The notes: generated from the sequence alone by a model not told the origin. Numbered from the stretch's first letter, positions 34,868 to 44,370 are shown. The stretch: DNA of 64,000 nucleotides from DATGPD01 sp041398565 (GCA_041398565.1 JAWKUN010000002.1:1178001-1242000), one strand, 5' to 3'. Translations and numbers: made by a program.

Positions 34868-36541
34868 TCAGGGCTGGCGACCGACGAACGCCGCCACTGC
34901 TTCGGGGAAGTAGCGCAGCAGCGAGTCGGTGACCAGCGGTGCCGCGATGCCCAGGCCGCAGGCGCTGGTCGCTTTCATCACCTTGCCGAGGTCGAGCACC
35001 TCTTGGCACCACCGCTCGAGATCCAGGTGGGTGGCCTGGCCCGACAGACGCTCGGTCAGGCGCTGCGTGCCGATGCGGCACGGGAAGCACTTGCCGCACG
35101 ACTCGTGTGCGAAGAAGGCCATCGCCTCGCGCGCCACTGCCACCATGTCGCGGCTGTCGTCGAAGACCATGATGCCGCCGGCGCCGAGGAAGGAACCCCT
35201 CTTGCGGATCGACGGCTCGTCGAGGGTGACGTCGAGGTCGTCGCCGGCCAGGAAGCCTCCCGAGAGGCCGGCCATGGTCACCGCTTGCACGCGCCGACCC
35301 GGCAGCGGGCCACCGGCCCACTCGTGCAGCAACGTGTGCAGGGGCAGGCCGAGCGGGACCTCGTAGTTGCCGGGCCTCTGGATGTCGCCCGACAGGCTGA
35401 TGAGCTTGGTGCCTGCCTGGCCGTTCATGCCGAGGCCGCGGTACCAGGCGGCACCGTGCACGACGATCGGCGGCACCGAGCACAGCGTCTCGACGTTGTT
35501 GACCGCGGTCGGCTTGTCCTCGAAGCCGTGCGTCACCGGGAACGGCGGCCGGTTGCGCGGGAACGGGTGCTTGCCTTCCAGGCTGTTGAGCAGCGAGCCC
35601 TCCTCGCCGCAGATGTAGGCGCCGGCGCCGCGCCGCAGGAAGACGCGGAACGAGAAGCGGCTGCCGGCGATGTTGTCGCCGAGCATGCCCTTGCGCTCGG
35701 CGTCGGCGATGGCTTGTTCGAGCAAGCGGTGGGTCTCCGGGTACTCGTAGCGCAGGTAGACGATGCCGCGGTCGGCGCCGGTCGCGTAGCCCGCGATCGC
35801 CATGCCTTCGAGCAGGGCGAACGGGTCGTAGTCCATGAGCGCACGGTCCTTGAAGCACCCGGGCTCGCCCTCGTCGGCGTTGGCGACGACCGTCTTCGGT
35901 GTGCCGCTGGCTTCGCGCACGGCCCTCCACTTGGCCCCGGTGGGGAAGCCGGCGCCGCCGCGACCCGCCAGCTTGCTGTCGGTGACCTCGGCGAGCACTG
36001 CTTCGGGTGGGCCGTCGAGCGCCTTCTTCAGCCCCTCGAAGCCACCGCTGCCGAGGTAGCCGCCGAGCGTGTTGCGCCCGGGGGTGCGGATCGACGCGAA
36101 CACGCACTCCTCGGCGCCGCCCGGGTTGGGGACGGGTAGTGGCGACGGCACGGCGCGCAGGTCGCGGGCGTGGGTGCCGCACAAGGTCGCGTCGCCGCGG
36201 AGCACCGGGATCGGCGCATCGCAACGGCCGGCGCACGGCATCGGCGACGCCCCCTCGGCCTTCAGCTCGGCGAGCAGCGCGTCGCTGCCGCGCAGCTTGC
36301 AGACGATGCCGTCGCACACGCGTGGCGCCGCCTTGCCCGGCTGGGTGCGCTGGAAGAAGTGGTAGAAGGTGATGGTGCCGAACAGGTCGGCGAGCGGGTG
36401 CCGAAGTCGCGCGCCGATGGTGCGCAGCGCCGCCTCGTCGAGAACCCCCTCACGGTCGTGGAACGCGTGCAGGATCGGCAGCAGCGGCGCCGGCTCGTGC
36501 GCGAAGCGCGCGAAGATCTCGTCGTCGGTCGGGCGGGTCAC
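34868..36541 (-). CDS. NuoE-NuoF fusion, NADH-binding flavoprotein subunit
   Basis: 557 aa from a GTG at 36,541; longer frames upstream are shadow-like. Residues 1-135 are a NuoE-type thioredoxin-fold [2Fe-2S] domain (CDGIVC near 78, CAGRC near 100). The NuoF part has GRGGAGFPTGAKW and ANADEGEPGCFKDR (NADH/FMN), GAGAYICGEEGSLLNSLEG, and the N3-type 4Fe-4S ligands SCGKCFPC near 479 with the fourth Cys in SACGLG near 525. It oxidises NADH and passes electrons on. No other complex I, formate dehydrogenase or hydrogenase gene adjoins it, so the partner complex is unknown. All cofactor ligands appear intact. Confidence 0.9.
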   Translation of the reverse strand: MTRPTDDEIFARFAHEPAPLLPILHAFHDREGVLDEAALRTIGARLRHPLADLFGTITFYHFFQRTQPGKAAPRVCDGIVCKLRGSDALLAELKAEGASPMPCAGRCDAPIPVLRGDATLCGTHARDLRAVPSPLPVPNPGGAEECVFASIRTPGRNTLGGYLGSGGFEGLKKALDGPPEAVLAEVTDSKLAGRGGAGFPTGAKWRAVREASGTPKTVVANADEGEPGCFKDRALMDYDPFALLEGMAIAGYATGADRGIVYLRYEYPETHRLLEQAIADAERKGMLGDNIAGSRFSFRVFLRRGAGAYICGEEGSLLNSLEGKHPFPRNRPPFPVTHGFEDKPTAVNNVETLCSVPPIVVHGAAWYRGLGMNGQAGTKLISLSGDIQRPGNYEVPLGLPLHTLLHEWAGGPLPGRRVQAVTMAGLSGGFLAGDDLDVTLDEPSIRKRGSFLGAGGIMVFDDSRDMVAVAREAMAFFAHESCGKCFPCRIGTQRLTERLSGQATHLDLERWCQEVLDLGKVMKATSACGLGIAAPLVTDSLLRYFPEAVAAFVGRQP

Positions 36542-36767
36542 CGCCGCGAAATTAGCGCGCCGCAGCGCTCGGCGCCCGGGCGAAACCAGCAGCCTCGGGG
36601 CCGGCGCGAACGACGCTTGCCCGACCTCGTGCCTCGCGGTCCGTGGACCCGGAGGTCGCTGGCCGCCGGTCGGGAACGGGCCACCGAGGCGAGCGACCGC
36701 CTCGCCGCCGCGGGAACGCCGGGGCTCGGCCCTCGCGCGGCGCCGACATGCGCGTAGGCTTCCGGCC

Positions 36768-37352
36768 ATGACCGTGGACCTCGCTTCGCTTTCCATGCGC
36801 CTCGCGACTCTCGAGCGCGGCCAACGCCGTGCGCGCTCCTTGGCGTGCCTTGCCGTCCTGGCGCTGGTCGCCGTTCCGACTCTGGCGTTTCGAGCGCCCG
36901 CGCCCCAGGAAGCGGCCGTCAAGCCCGAGACCGTGCGCGCCAGCGCCTTCGAACTCGTGGACGGTGCCGGCAAGGTGCGGGGCCGCCTGGGCTTCGACAA
37001 GGACGGCGGGCCGGAGCTGCGGTTGTTCGACGGCCAAGAGCGCGTGCGCGTGCGGTTGGCGATCCACAAGGACGCCGAGCCGCTGTTGACGCTGGTCGAC
37101 GAGGAAGACAAGAACCGTCTCGCTCTCGTCTACGACGGCAACCCGCACTTCGTGATCTCGCGTCCCGGCGGCAAGCCGGTGATCCACATGGCGGTCGCGC
37201 CGAGCGGCGACGCCAGCCTGTTGTTCACGGCCCTGGACGGCCGCCACAATGCCGCCCTCGGCATCCGCGGCAACGGCGACGCGGTGCTCATCCAGGAGCG
37301 GCCTTCGCAGAAGGGAGAGGCGGCCGGCAAGGAAGACGGCAAGGACAAGTAG
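36768..37352 (+). CDS. single-pass membrane protein with beta-strand repeat domain
   Basis: 194 aa from the ATG at 36,768. A short cytoplasmic helix (LSMRLATLERGQRRAR), a membrane segment (LACLAVLALVAVPTLAF), then an exposed domain built of short strands with a shared rhythm: FELVDGAGKVRGRLGFDKDG, PELRLFDGQERVRVRL, FVISRPGGKPV and SLLFTALDGRHNAALGI. It ends in a Lys/Glu-rich tail. Proteins of this plan are frequent in Planctomycetota and cyanobacteria; no function is known. Divergent from the NuoE-NuoF gene with 226 bp between. Confidence 0.7.
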   Translation: MTVDLASLSMRLATLERGQRRARSLACLAVLALVAVPTLAFRAPAPQEAAVKPETVRASAFELVDGAGKVRGRLGFDKDGGPELRLFDGQERVRVRLAIHKDAEPLLTLVDEEDKNRLALVYDGNPHFVISRPGGKPVIHMAVAPSGDASLLFTALDGRHNAALGIRGNGDAVLIQERPSQKGEAAGKEDGKDK

Positions 37353-37448
37353 TCGACCGACCTGCGCGGTCGTGCGCGCCGCAGCGCTCGCGACCGGATG
37401 CCAGGACCGGGGCCGCATTCGCGGGGCCCCTCCGACTTCCTGTCGTCG

Positions 37449-39071
37449 TTACTTGCCGCCCGCTTCACTGCGCCGCGTGCCCGCGCCACGCAGCACCATC
37501 CCGGGCTTGGCCCCGGTGTGCTCGCCCTCGGCGACCACGACGACGCCGTTGACGATCACCCAAGGGATGCCGATCGGATCGGCGCGCGGATCCTCGTAGG
37601 TGGCGCGGTCGGCGACGCGCCGCGGATCGAACACGACGAGGTCGGCGAACTGGCCGGGCGCGATCCGGCCGCGATCGGCCAACCCGAACACGTCGGCCGG
37701 CAGGCTCGTCATCTTCTGCACTGCCAGCTCCAGCGGCACGACTCGGCGTTCGCGCACGTAGCGACCGAGCAGGCGCGCATTGTTGCCCGCTCCGCGCGGG
37801 TGCGGCCGGTCGTCGCCGCTGCGGCTGCGGATGCCGGCGTCGCTGGCGACGGCCACGAAAGGCACGCGCAGGATGCTCTCGACGTCTTCTTCTGCCATCT
37901 TGTGGTAGATCATGCTCACGCGGCGTCCCTCGGCATCGACGAAGAGACGGCATGCCGCCCGGGCTTGCGCGGACGGGTCGTCGTGGCCGAGCAGGGCGAG
38001 CGCGACCTGTGGCAGGCGCTGGCCGTTGCACTCGGCATGGCCGGGCGCGTGCGCGACCTGGCAGTAAGCGAGATCGGCGAAGCCGGCGTCCTTGGCCCCG
38101 GCGAGCACGGCTTCGACCATGGCGGCGCGGAACGCGTCGTCGCGTCCGAGCTTGGCGACGAACTCCTTGCGCCCGACGCTCAACTCGGCGCTCGGGAACA
38201 GCACATCGAGACTCGTGGAACTCGCCGTGTACAGGTACTGGTCGCCGGTGACCTGCGCCCCGGCCCGGCGCGCTTGCTCGAGGCGGGCGGCGATCTTGGC
38301 GCCGTCACCCCATACGGCTCTGCCGCTCGCCTTGAGGTGCGAGAGGTGCACGCGGCAGCCCGCCTCGGAGCCGATGCGCAAGGCCTCGTCGATGGATGCG
38401 AGCACGCCGCCGGCCTCGTCGCGCATGTGCGAGGCGTAGAGGCCTCCGTGCGCCGCCACCACCTTGGCGAGTTCGATGAGTTCCTCGGTTCGCGCGTAGG
38501 TGCCGGGCACGTAGATGAGACCGGTCGACATGCCGAGCGCGCCTTCGCGCATCGCGGCGGCGACGCGCTCCTTCATCCGGTTCAACTCGCCGGCGGTCGG
38601 CGCGCGCGGCGCCGTGCGCATGATTCCCGTGCGCACCGTGCCATGACCCACCAGGCTGCCGTAGTTGACGCTGACTCCGTCCTGTTCGACGCGCGCCAGG
38701 TGGGCGCCGAGGGCGGCCACCGACGAGCCGCAGTTGCCGGTGACGATGGAGGTGACTCCCATCCGCACGAAGTTGTCGGCCAGCGGCAGGCGCACCGCAT
38801 CGCTGTCGGCGTGTGTATGGACGTCGACGAAGCCGGGAGCGACCACGAGGCCCTCCGCTTCGATCGTGCGGGCGGCGACGCCGACCCCGAGATCGCCCAC
38901 GGCCACGATGCGGTCGCCCCGCACCGCCACGTCGGCGGGCGCGCCGGGCTTGCCGGAGCCGTCGACCACGATCCCGCCGCGGACGACGAGATCGAAGCGT
39001 TCCGGCGCTTGCGCGGGCGCCCAGGCGACGATGAGAACGGAGGCGAGGACGGCCGTCGGGAAGGGCTTCAT
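37449..39071 (-). CDS. exported D-aminoacylase-like amidohydrolase
   Basis: 540 aa from the ATG at 39,069-39,071 with a signal peptide (MKPFPTAVLASVLIVAWAPAQA). Amidohydrolase superfamily, N-acyl-D-amino-acid deacylase group: FDLVVRGGIVVDGSGKPG, APGFVDVHTHADSD (metal HxH), GNCGSSVA (Cys/metal bridge region), STGLIYVPGTYA, GLYASHMRDE, HLSHLKASG, and a late VAVASDAGIR and HPRGAGNNARLLG. It would cleave N-acyl-D-amino acids or related amides outside the cytoplasm, consistent with peptidoglycan- or peptide-derived substrates. Confidence 0.88.
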   Translation of the reverse strand: MKPFPTAVLASVLIVAWAPAQAPERFDLVVRGGIVVDGSGKPGAPADVAVRGDRIVAVGDLGVGVAARTIEAEGLVVAPGFVDVHTHADSDAVRLPLADNFVRMGVTSIVTGNCGSSVAALGAHLARVEQDGVSVNYGSLVGHGTVRTGIMRTAPRAPTAGELNRMKERVAAAMREGALGMSTGLIYVPGTYARTEELIELAKVVAAHGGLYASHMRDEAGGVLASIDEALRIGSEAGCRVHLSHLKASGRAVWGDGAKIAARLEQARRAGAQVTGDQYLYTASSTSLDVLFPSAELSVGRKEFVAKLGRDDAFRAAMVEAVLAGAKDAGFADLAYCQVAHAPGHAECNGQRLPQVALALLGHDDPSAQARAACRLFVDAEGRRVSMIYHKMAEEDVESILRVPFVAVASDAGIRSRSGDDRPHPRGAGNNARLLGRYVRERRVVPLELAVQKMTSLPADVFGLADRGRIAPGQFADLVVFDPRRVADRATYEDPRADPIGIPWVIVNGVVVVAEGEHTGAKPGMVLRGAGTRRSEAGGK

Positions 39072-39360
39072 GGGTGCGAGCGAGGGGACCCATTGAACCC
39101 CGACTGCCACCGGCCCGCCTGGCCCCCGCCGACTCGCGGGCTGTCGGAACCACCGGGCTGCGGCCGCACGCCCGGCGTCCCGAGGGTGCTGGAAGGCAGC
39201 CGCCCGACGATCCCATGGTCCCGTATGGCGGCCAAGGCGTCCGAAATGTCGGCGTAGGCGCCGTCTGTGCGGAGGTTTACGGTCTCGGGGACGGAGCCGA
39301 GTTTTCTTGCGGGCGGTCCGGCGCTTCGACCCGCTCCGGACAACCACGCACACCTGCCGC

Positions 39361-39972
39361 ATGTCTCCGCCGCTCACCCTCGCCGAACGCGGCAGCACCG
39401 GTCCGCAGGACCTGCTGCTGGTGAAACGAGCCCTTCGTGGCGAGGCCGATGCGGTGGAGGGTCTGCTCCAACGGCTCGCATGTATCCATCGCTTCGTCTT
39501 CCGCCTCAACCGCACGCTCGGCTACGGACTGCCGACCGACGTCCTCGAGGACGTCGTGCAGCAGGTGTACGGCTCGGTTTGGCCACGCCTGCGCGACTAC
39601 ATCGGCTCGGCGGCGATCGAGAGCTGGGTGTTCGGCTTCTGTCGCAACTGTCTGCGGTCGGAGGCACGCGGCCGGCGGCGGGGAGCGTCGGTACTGGACC
39701 CGAGCGACGACCGCGTGGCGACGGATGCCTCTGGCGAGGGGACGGCGGTGCACGTCGTCGCGCGCGAAGAGGGGGTGGATGCGTTGCGCGCCGAACTGGC
39801 GCGGCTCGACCCCGACGAGCGGGCGGTGGTGGAGATGCGCTTCTTGCACGAGCAGAGCTTCGAGCACATCGCACGGATGCTCGGCGTGCCCCCCAGCACC
39901 GTCAAGGATCGCTGCTACCGTGCCCTCGAACGTCTGAAAGGAAGGTTGCGACGCCGTGACGTCAGCGCGTGA
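39361..39972 (+). CDS. ECF-type RNA polymerase sigma factor
   Basis: 203 aa, ATG at 39,361. Region 2 is recognisable (LVKRALRGEADAVEGLLQRL, then DVLEDVVQQVYGSVWPRLRDY) and region 4 has the helix-turn-helix DERAVVEMRFLHEQSFEHIA and MLGVPPSTVKDRCYRALERL. Planctomycetota carry many such ECF groups. It overlaps its downstream neighbour by 17 bp, and that neighbour is a single-pass membrane protein of anti-sigma type, followed by a CHAT-TPR gene. Confidence 0.9.
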   Translation: MSPPLTLAERGSTGPQDLLLVKRALRGEADAVEGLLQRLACIHRFVFRLNRTLGYGLPTDVLEDVVQQVYGSVWPRLRDYIGSAAIESWVFGFCRNCLRSEARGRRRGASVLDPSDDRVATDASGEGTAVHVVAREEGVDALRAELARLDPDERAVVEMRFLHEQSFEHIARMLGVPPSTVKDRCYRALERLKGRLRRRDVSA

Positions 39973-40708
39973 TCCAAACGATTCGGCACCGCCGCGCCTG
40001 TCCGCGCTGCTTCGTGGACACGCCGTGCAGGCGTTGACCATGGACGAGAGGGCCGAGCTCCGAGCGCTCGCGGAGGCACCGGAAGTGCGTGCAGCGATGG
40101 TCGAGTTCGATCACGTGCACGAACTCTGTGCGCACGAGCGCGCGCTGTTCGCGGCGGTTGCTGCGCCCGCGGAGGCGGCGGAGGAGGCCGACGAGGGCTT
40201 TGCCCGCTTGGCTGCGGCTGGTGCTCGTGCCGAGAGCGACCTGCGCGGTCGTCTGCTGCACCCGGCGTTGCACGTCGCTGGCCGCCGGCGTTTTCTCCGT
40301 GTGTGGCTCGCCGTGCCGCTCGTTGCGGCGGCGGCGTTCTTGCTCGCGTACACTCTGGGCGCGTTCACCGCGCCGCCGGCGCTGCACCAGGAGGCCCCGC
40401 GCGACGAGCGGGCCGGTGGGGTCGTGGCCGGCATCCTGCTCGCGCCGCACCTCTCGGCGGCCGACCGCTGCCTCGAGTGGAGTCCGGTGTGGCATGCGCG
40501 GACCTACGAGGTGGCGGTGTTCGACACCGGAGGTAAGGTGCTCTTGCAGCGCCCACTCGAACAGGCGCGGAGCACGCGTTGGGAGTTGACCGAGGAACAG
40601 ATCGCGACGTTGCGCGCGAAGGGCGACCTGCGGCTGCGGGTGCGTGCCCTCGACGGCTCGGGCCTGGTGGTGGGGAGCACGGGCGACCTGCCGCTGCAGG
40701 TGCAGTAG
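39956..40708 (+). CDS. single-pass membrane anti-sigma-like protein
   Basis: 250 aa from a GTG at 39,956 inside the sigma gene. A cytoplasmic helical N-terminus (LSALLRGHAVQALTMDERAELRAL, DHVHELCAHERALFA) leads to one membrane helix (WLAVPLVAAAAFLLAYTLGAF) and an outer beta domain (WHARTYEVAVFDTGG ... RLRVRALDGSG). The order fits a regulator binding the sigma factor inside and sensing outside. A zinc HxxxCxxC motif is not evident, so the anti-sigma role is inferred from position. Confidence 0.7.
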   Translation: MTSARDPNDSAPPRLSALLRGHAVQALTMDERAELRALAEAPEVRAAMVEFDHVHELCAHERALFAAVAAPAEAAEEADEGFARLAAAGARAESDLRGRLLHPALHVAGRRRFLRVWLAVPLVAAAAFLLAYTLGAFTAPPALHQEAPRDERAGGVVAGILLAPHLSAADRCLEWSPVWHARTYEVAVFDTGGKVLLQRPLEQARSTRWELTEEQIATLRAKGDLRLRVRALDGSGLVVGSTGDLPLQVQ

Positions 40709-40737
40709 CGCGTCTCGTTGGCGTGGCGCCGAACGCC

Positions 40738-43416
40738 GTGTCGGGCCACGGAGGCACACCGCGGCCTCACCTCGTGCACGCGCTGCTGTCGTTAGTCGTG
40801 TCGTTGCTCATGGCGAGGGCGACTTCGGCGCAGGGCGATGCGCTCGACAGGTTCAAGGAAGAGGCGCGCGCTGCCATCGCCGCGGCGCAGGGCGGGCGTC
40901 CGCGGGACCTGCGCGAGGCGGCGCGGCACCTCGATGCCGCGGAGGGACAGATCGGCGCGATGGGCGACGCGCACCGGCAGGCGCAGGCACGCTTGTTCTT
41001 GGCGGTGCGCCGGGCCGACCTCTTGTTCCGGGCGCCGGAGCCCAACCTGCAGAAGGCCCGTGCGGCGGTGGAGGCGGCGCGCGCGACGGCACGCCGCGCT
41101 TCGGTGTGGACCGGCGCGGATCAGGAAGCGGGCTTGGTCATCCTGTGGCAGACGATGCTGCCCGCCGAGTTCTTCGAGCTCGTCGAGGGTGCGCCCGACG
41201 ACCTGGCGCTGATCGAGAAGGGCACAGATCCCGCCTCCGACAACGCGGTTCCGCTGCGCCTCATGCGCGCCGACCTGCGTCTCTTCCAGGGGCGCGAACG
41301 CGCTGCCGTCGCGGAGTGGGCCGAGGTCTCGGCGTTGCTGCGCTCGCCGTCGGCCCCCCGACTCGGCGATGCCTGGTGGGACAAGTGCCACGACGCACTG
41401 GTGTGGCATCTGCTCGAGCAGCGTGACTACGCGCGCGCCGCGGTGTTCGTGCCGTTGCTGCGGGATGCCGAGCGGCGCGTGTATTACGAGGCGATGCTCG
41501 CCAATCAGCGTGGCGACCATGCGCGCACGGAGGAGATGCTGGTCGAAGCGACCGACCCGCGCGCCGTGTTGCTGCTCGCCGACGCACGGGAGCAGCTCGG
41601 CAAGCTGGACGAGGCGCTCGCCAACTACCAGGCGGTCGAGAAGGTCAGTGCGGCCGAAGACGAACGGCGCGCCGCGGCACAGAACGGGCAGGGCGACTGC
41701 TACCGCCGGCGCAACGCGCCCGGTGACCTCGACCGCGCTGCGGTGTGCTACGAGCGATCCCTGCGCTCGCTCGCCGACCTGTCGTCGCGCAAGGTCGACG
41801 CCGAAGTGGCGGAGAACCACTGCGATCTGGGCCTGCTGGCCGAGCAACGCCGACAACCGGCCGCCGCCTACGCCAGCTACCTGCGCGCGCTGGCAGCGCT
41901 CGAGCGCGGGCGAGCTGGCATCCCGCTCGATCCGTTCGGCGCCGCTTTCCTCGAGCGCGGCTTCCTGCGAGCGGTCGACGGTGCGCTGCGCACATGGCGC
42001 GCTTCCGGCGCGTCGCCGCTCGATGCTCTGGTCGCGGTCGATCAGGGGAAGGCGCGCAGTCTGCTGGACCGGGTGGCGGCGCCGCGGGCGCTGGAGGCCT
42101 CGCCGGAGGTCTTGGAGGCCGTGCGCACCCTGGCGCGTGCGCGCGATCCCGCGGCCGCCGAGCGCGCCCGCTTGGCCCTCGAGGAAGCGCGCGCCGCGGT
42201 GGCGGAGCGCACGCTCGTCGTTCGTCCGGCGCCGCTCGACCGCGACGGTGTTCGTGCCTGCCTCGCGGCCGAGCCCGGCACCCTGACGCTCGCCTACTGG
42301 GTCGGCAGCGAGACGGCCTGGCTGGTGGCTGCACAAGGTGCGGACGTGCGCGTGTTCGAGTTGGGCCGTGCGGCCGAGGCCGAGGCGAAGTTGCGTGCTG
42401 CCTACGAGATGGTCAGCATGGCCCCGGATGGGCGTGATCCGTGGGCCGTGCTGGACGAAGTCAGCGCGTGGTTCCTGCCGGCGCCGGTTCGCGCGGATCT
42501 CGGTGCGGTGGCGCGGGTCGTGTTCTGTCCCGACGACCGTCTGGTTCGGCTGCCATTCGAGGCGATGCGCATCGACGGGTCGGCGCTCGGTCTGACGCAC
42601 GACGTCGAGCGGGCGCCGTCGCTGGCGGTGCGCGCGGTTCTGCAGGGGCGGGATGTCGAAGCCAAGGGCTCGGCGGCGCTGGTCGTCGACTCGGTGCCGC
42701 TGACGACCGAGGTCGCCCGCAGCTTCGGTGTCGACGAGCTCCGCTTCTCGGCGCAGGAAGGCGACCTCGTGGCTTCGGCGTGGCCGGGTGCGCTTCGCCT
42801 GCGCGGCACCGACGCGACCTTGGCGGCGCTGCGCGATCGTGCCGAGACCCATCGCGTGGGCTTGCTGCACGTCAGCGCGCACGCGGTCGCGCACGGCGTC
42901 GTGCCTTCGGCGTCGCTGCTCCTACTGGCCGATGGCCCGGTGCCCCTCAGCTCCCTCGCCGAGCTGAGACTCGAAGGTGCGACCGTCGTGCTGAGCGCAT
43001 GCGCGTCGGCGTCCGGCGAGGCGCGCGACGGCGAGGGCGACGCCGGTTTGTTGTGGGGGCCACTCGGCGCCGGGGCACGGTGCGTCGTGGCGAGCCTGTG
43101 GGCCGTCAACCAGCAGGCGACCTGCGACCTGATGGGGCAGATGCACCACTGGCTCGGCCGCGGTGAGGCCATGGCCACGGCGTTGCGCCGTGCCCGCGTC
43201 GCACTCGCGGCCGCACCGAACTACGCGCACCCGCACTACTGGGCCGGATTCGCGGTGTTCGGAAGGCGCGCCGCCCGGCCCACACCTCTGCTCGCTGGTG
43301 TCGCAGGTTGGGGAGTGGCGGCCGGTGCGGGGCTCGCGGGGCTGCTGCTGTGGCGGTGGTCGCGTCGGCGATCGACACGCATGCCGACGCTCGGCCTCGA
43401 CGGAGCAAGTGCCTGA
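40738..43416 (+). CDS. CHAT-domain (caspase-like) protein with TPR and membrane tail
   Basis: About 892 aa from a GTG at 40,738 (GTG at 40,723 or 40,774 also possible). A leader-like LLSLVVSLLMARATSAQ precedes a TPR/helical region (AREQLGKLDEALANYQAVEKV, EVAENHCDLGLLAEQRRQPAAA). The C-terminal CHAT domain has the caspase-type dyad, His in LLHVSAHAVAHG near 711 and Cys in VVLSACASASGEA near 753, plus VASLWAVNQQATCDLM. A final helix (AAGAGLAGLLLWRW) may anchor it. Sigma/anti-sigma/CHAT clusters are a known Planctomycetota arrangement, but a caspase-like enzyme with a signal peptide and no identified substrate is notable. Confidence 0.87.
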   Translation: MSGHGGTPRPHLVHALLSLVVSLLMARATSAQGDALDRFKEEARAAIAAAQGGRPRDLREAARHLDAAEGQIGAMGDAHRQAQARLFLAVRRADLLFRAPEPNLQKARAAVEAARATARRASVWTGADQEAGLVILWQTMLPAEFFELVEGAPDDLALIEKGTDPASDNAVPLRLMRADLRLFQGRERAAVAEWAEVSALLRSPSAPRLGDAWWDKCHDALVWHLLEQRDYARAAVFVPLLRDAERRVYYEAMLANQRGDHARTEEMLVEATDPRAVLLLADAREQLGKLDEALANYQAVEKVSAAEDERRAAAQNGQGDCYRRRNAPGDLDRAAVCYERSLRSLADLSSRKVDAEVAENHCDLGLLAEQRRQPAAAYASYLRALAALERGRAGIPLDPFGAAFLERGFLRAVDGALRTWRASGASPLDALVAVDQGKARSLLDRVAAPRALEASPEVLEAVRTLARARDPAAAERARLALEEARAAVAERTLVVRPAPLDRDGVRACLAAEPGTLTLAYWVGSETAWLVAAQGADVRVFELGRAAEAEAKLRAAYEMVSMAPDGRDPWAVLDEVSAWFLPAPVRADLGAVARVVFCPDDRLVRLPFEAMRIDGSALGLTHDVERAPSLAVRAVLQGRDVEAKGSAALVVDSVPLTTEVARSFGVDELRFSAQEGDLVASAWPGALRLRGTDATLAALRDRAETHRVGLLHVSAHAVAHGVVPSASLLLLADGPVPLSSLAELRLEGATVVLSACASASGEARDGEGDAGLLWGPLGAGARCVVASLWAVNQQATCDLMGQMHHWLGRGEAMATALRRARVALAAAPNYAHPHYWAGFAVFGRRAARPTPLLAGVAGWGVAAGAGLAGLLLWRWSRRRSTRMPTLGLDGASA

Positions 43417-43479
43417 CGGGTGCTACCCGCTGAAAGTCGGCCCAGGCGTCGCGGACGACCTCTGGCCGCGCGCACTTCC

Positions 43480-44370
43480 TCAAGAGAGCGCGGCCCCCTC
43501 GGCGATCGTGCCCGCGTGCACGGCCACCGTGGTGTCGATGTCGCGCCCGTAGCCGCCGGCCATGGTGATCGCCACCGGCACACCCGCGCTGCGGCAGCGT
43601 TGCAAGACCATGCGATCGCGCGCGCGCAGACCGGCGCTGCTGAGCGCCAGGCGGCCGAGCCGGTCGTGTGCGTGCGGATCGGCGCCGGCCAGGTAGACCA
43701 CGAAATCGGGTTCGCTGCGCGCGAAGGTGGTCTCCAGCGCCGACGCCAGAGTTGCGAGGTACTCGTCGTCGCCGGTGTCATCGGCCAGCTCGACGTCGAG
43801 ATCGCTGGACTCCTTCTCGCGCGGGAAGTTGCGCGCTCCGTGGATCGAGAAGGTGAACGCGCGCGGCTCGTCGCGCAGGATCGCCGCCGTGCCGTTGCCT
43901 TGGTGTACGTCGCAGTCGACGATCGCCACGCGTCGCGCCAACCCCTCGTCGAGCAGCATCAGCGCCGCACACGCCGCATCGTTGAACACGCAGTAACCTT
44001 GCCCGTGGTCACGGAAGGCGTGGTGGGTTCCACCGCCGAGATAGGCAGCGACCCCATCGCGGGTCGCGTCACGGCAAGCCGCCAACGTCGCCCCGCACGA
44101 GTGCAGCGAGCGCGCGACCAACTCGGGCGACCACGGAAAGCCGATACGACGCACTTCGTCCGCGCTCAGCCTGCCCGCGCACACACGGCGCACGTAGTCG
44201 GCATCATGCGCGCGCAACAGTTCGCTCTCCGTCGCCGCCGGCCCCTCGTGCAACTCGACACCGCTCGCCTCCGCCGCCACCCGCTCCCGCAGCCGCCGGT
44301 ATTTGTCCATCGGAAAAGGGTGCCCCGGCGGCAACGGGATCACGAAGCGGTCGGTGTGGTAGGCACGCAC
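43480..44370 (-). CDS. histone-deacetylase-family (acetoin utilisation/APAH-type) hydrolase
   Basis: 296 aa from a GTG at 44,370. Zinc amidohydrolase of the arginase-deacetylase fold: YHTDRFVIPLPPGHPFPMDKYRRL at the start (typical of bacterial HDAC-like proteins), GGGTHHAFRDHGQGYCVFND near 112, VAIVDCDVHQGNGTA near 152 (metal Asp and His), and LAGADPHAHDRLGRL near 227 with the third metal Asp. Active-site residues look intact. Substrates of the bacterial enzymes vary (acetylpolyamines, acyl-lysines). It is convergent with the CHAT gene. Confidence 0.9.
   Translation of the reverse strand: MRAYHTDRFVIPLPPGHPFPMDKYRRLRERVAAEASGVELHEGPAATESELLRAHDADYVRRVCAGRLSADEVRRIGFPWSPELVARSLHSCGATLAACRDATRDGVAAYLGGGTHHAFRDHGQGYCVFNDAACAALMLLDEGLARRVAIVDCDVHQGNGTAAILRDEPRAFTFSIHGARNFPREKESSDLDVELADDTGDDEYLATLASALETTFARSEPDFVVYLAGADPHAHDRLGRLALSSAGLRARDRMVLQRCRSAGVPVAITMAGGYGRDIDTTVAVHAGTIAEGAALS

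Noticed and set aside
40579..40737. N-terminal extension of the CHAT gene
   Set aside because: The extended frame overlaps the anti-sigma gene and reads as shadow sequence; GTG starts after its stop give a leader-like segment.
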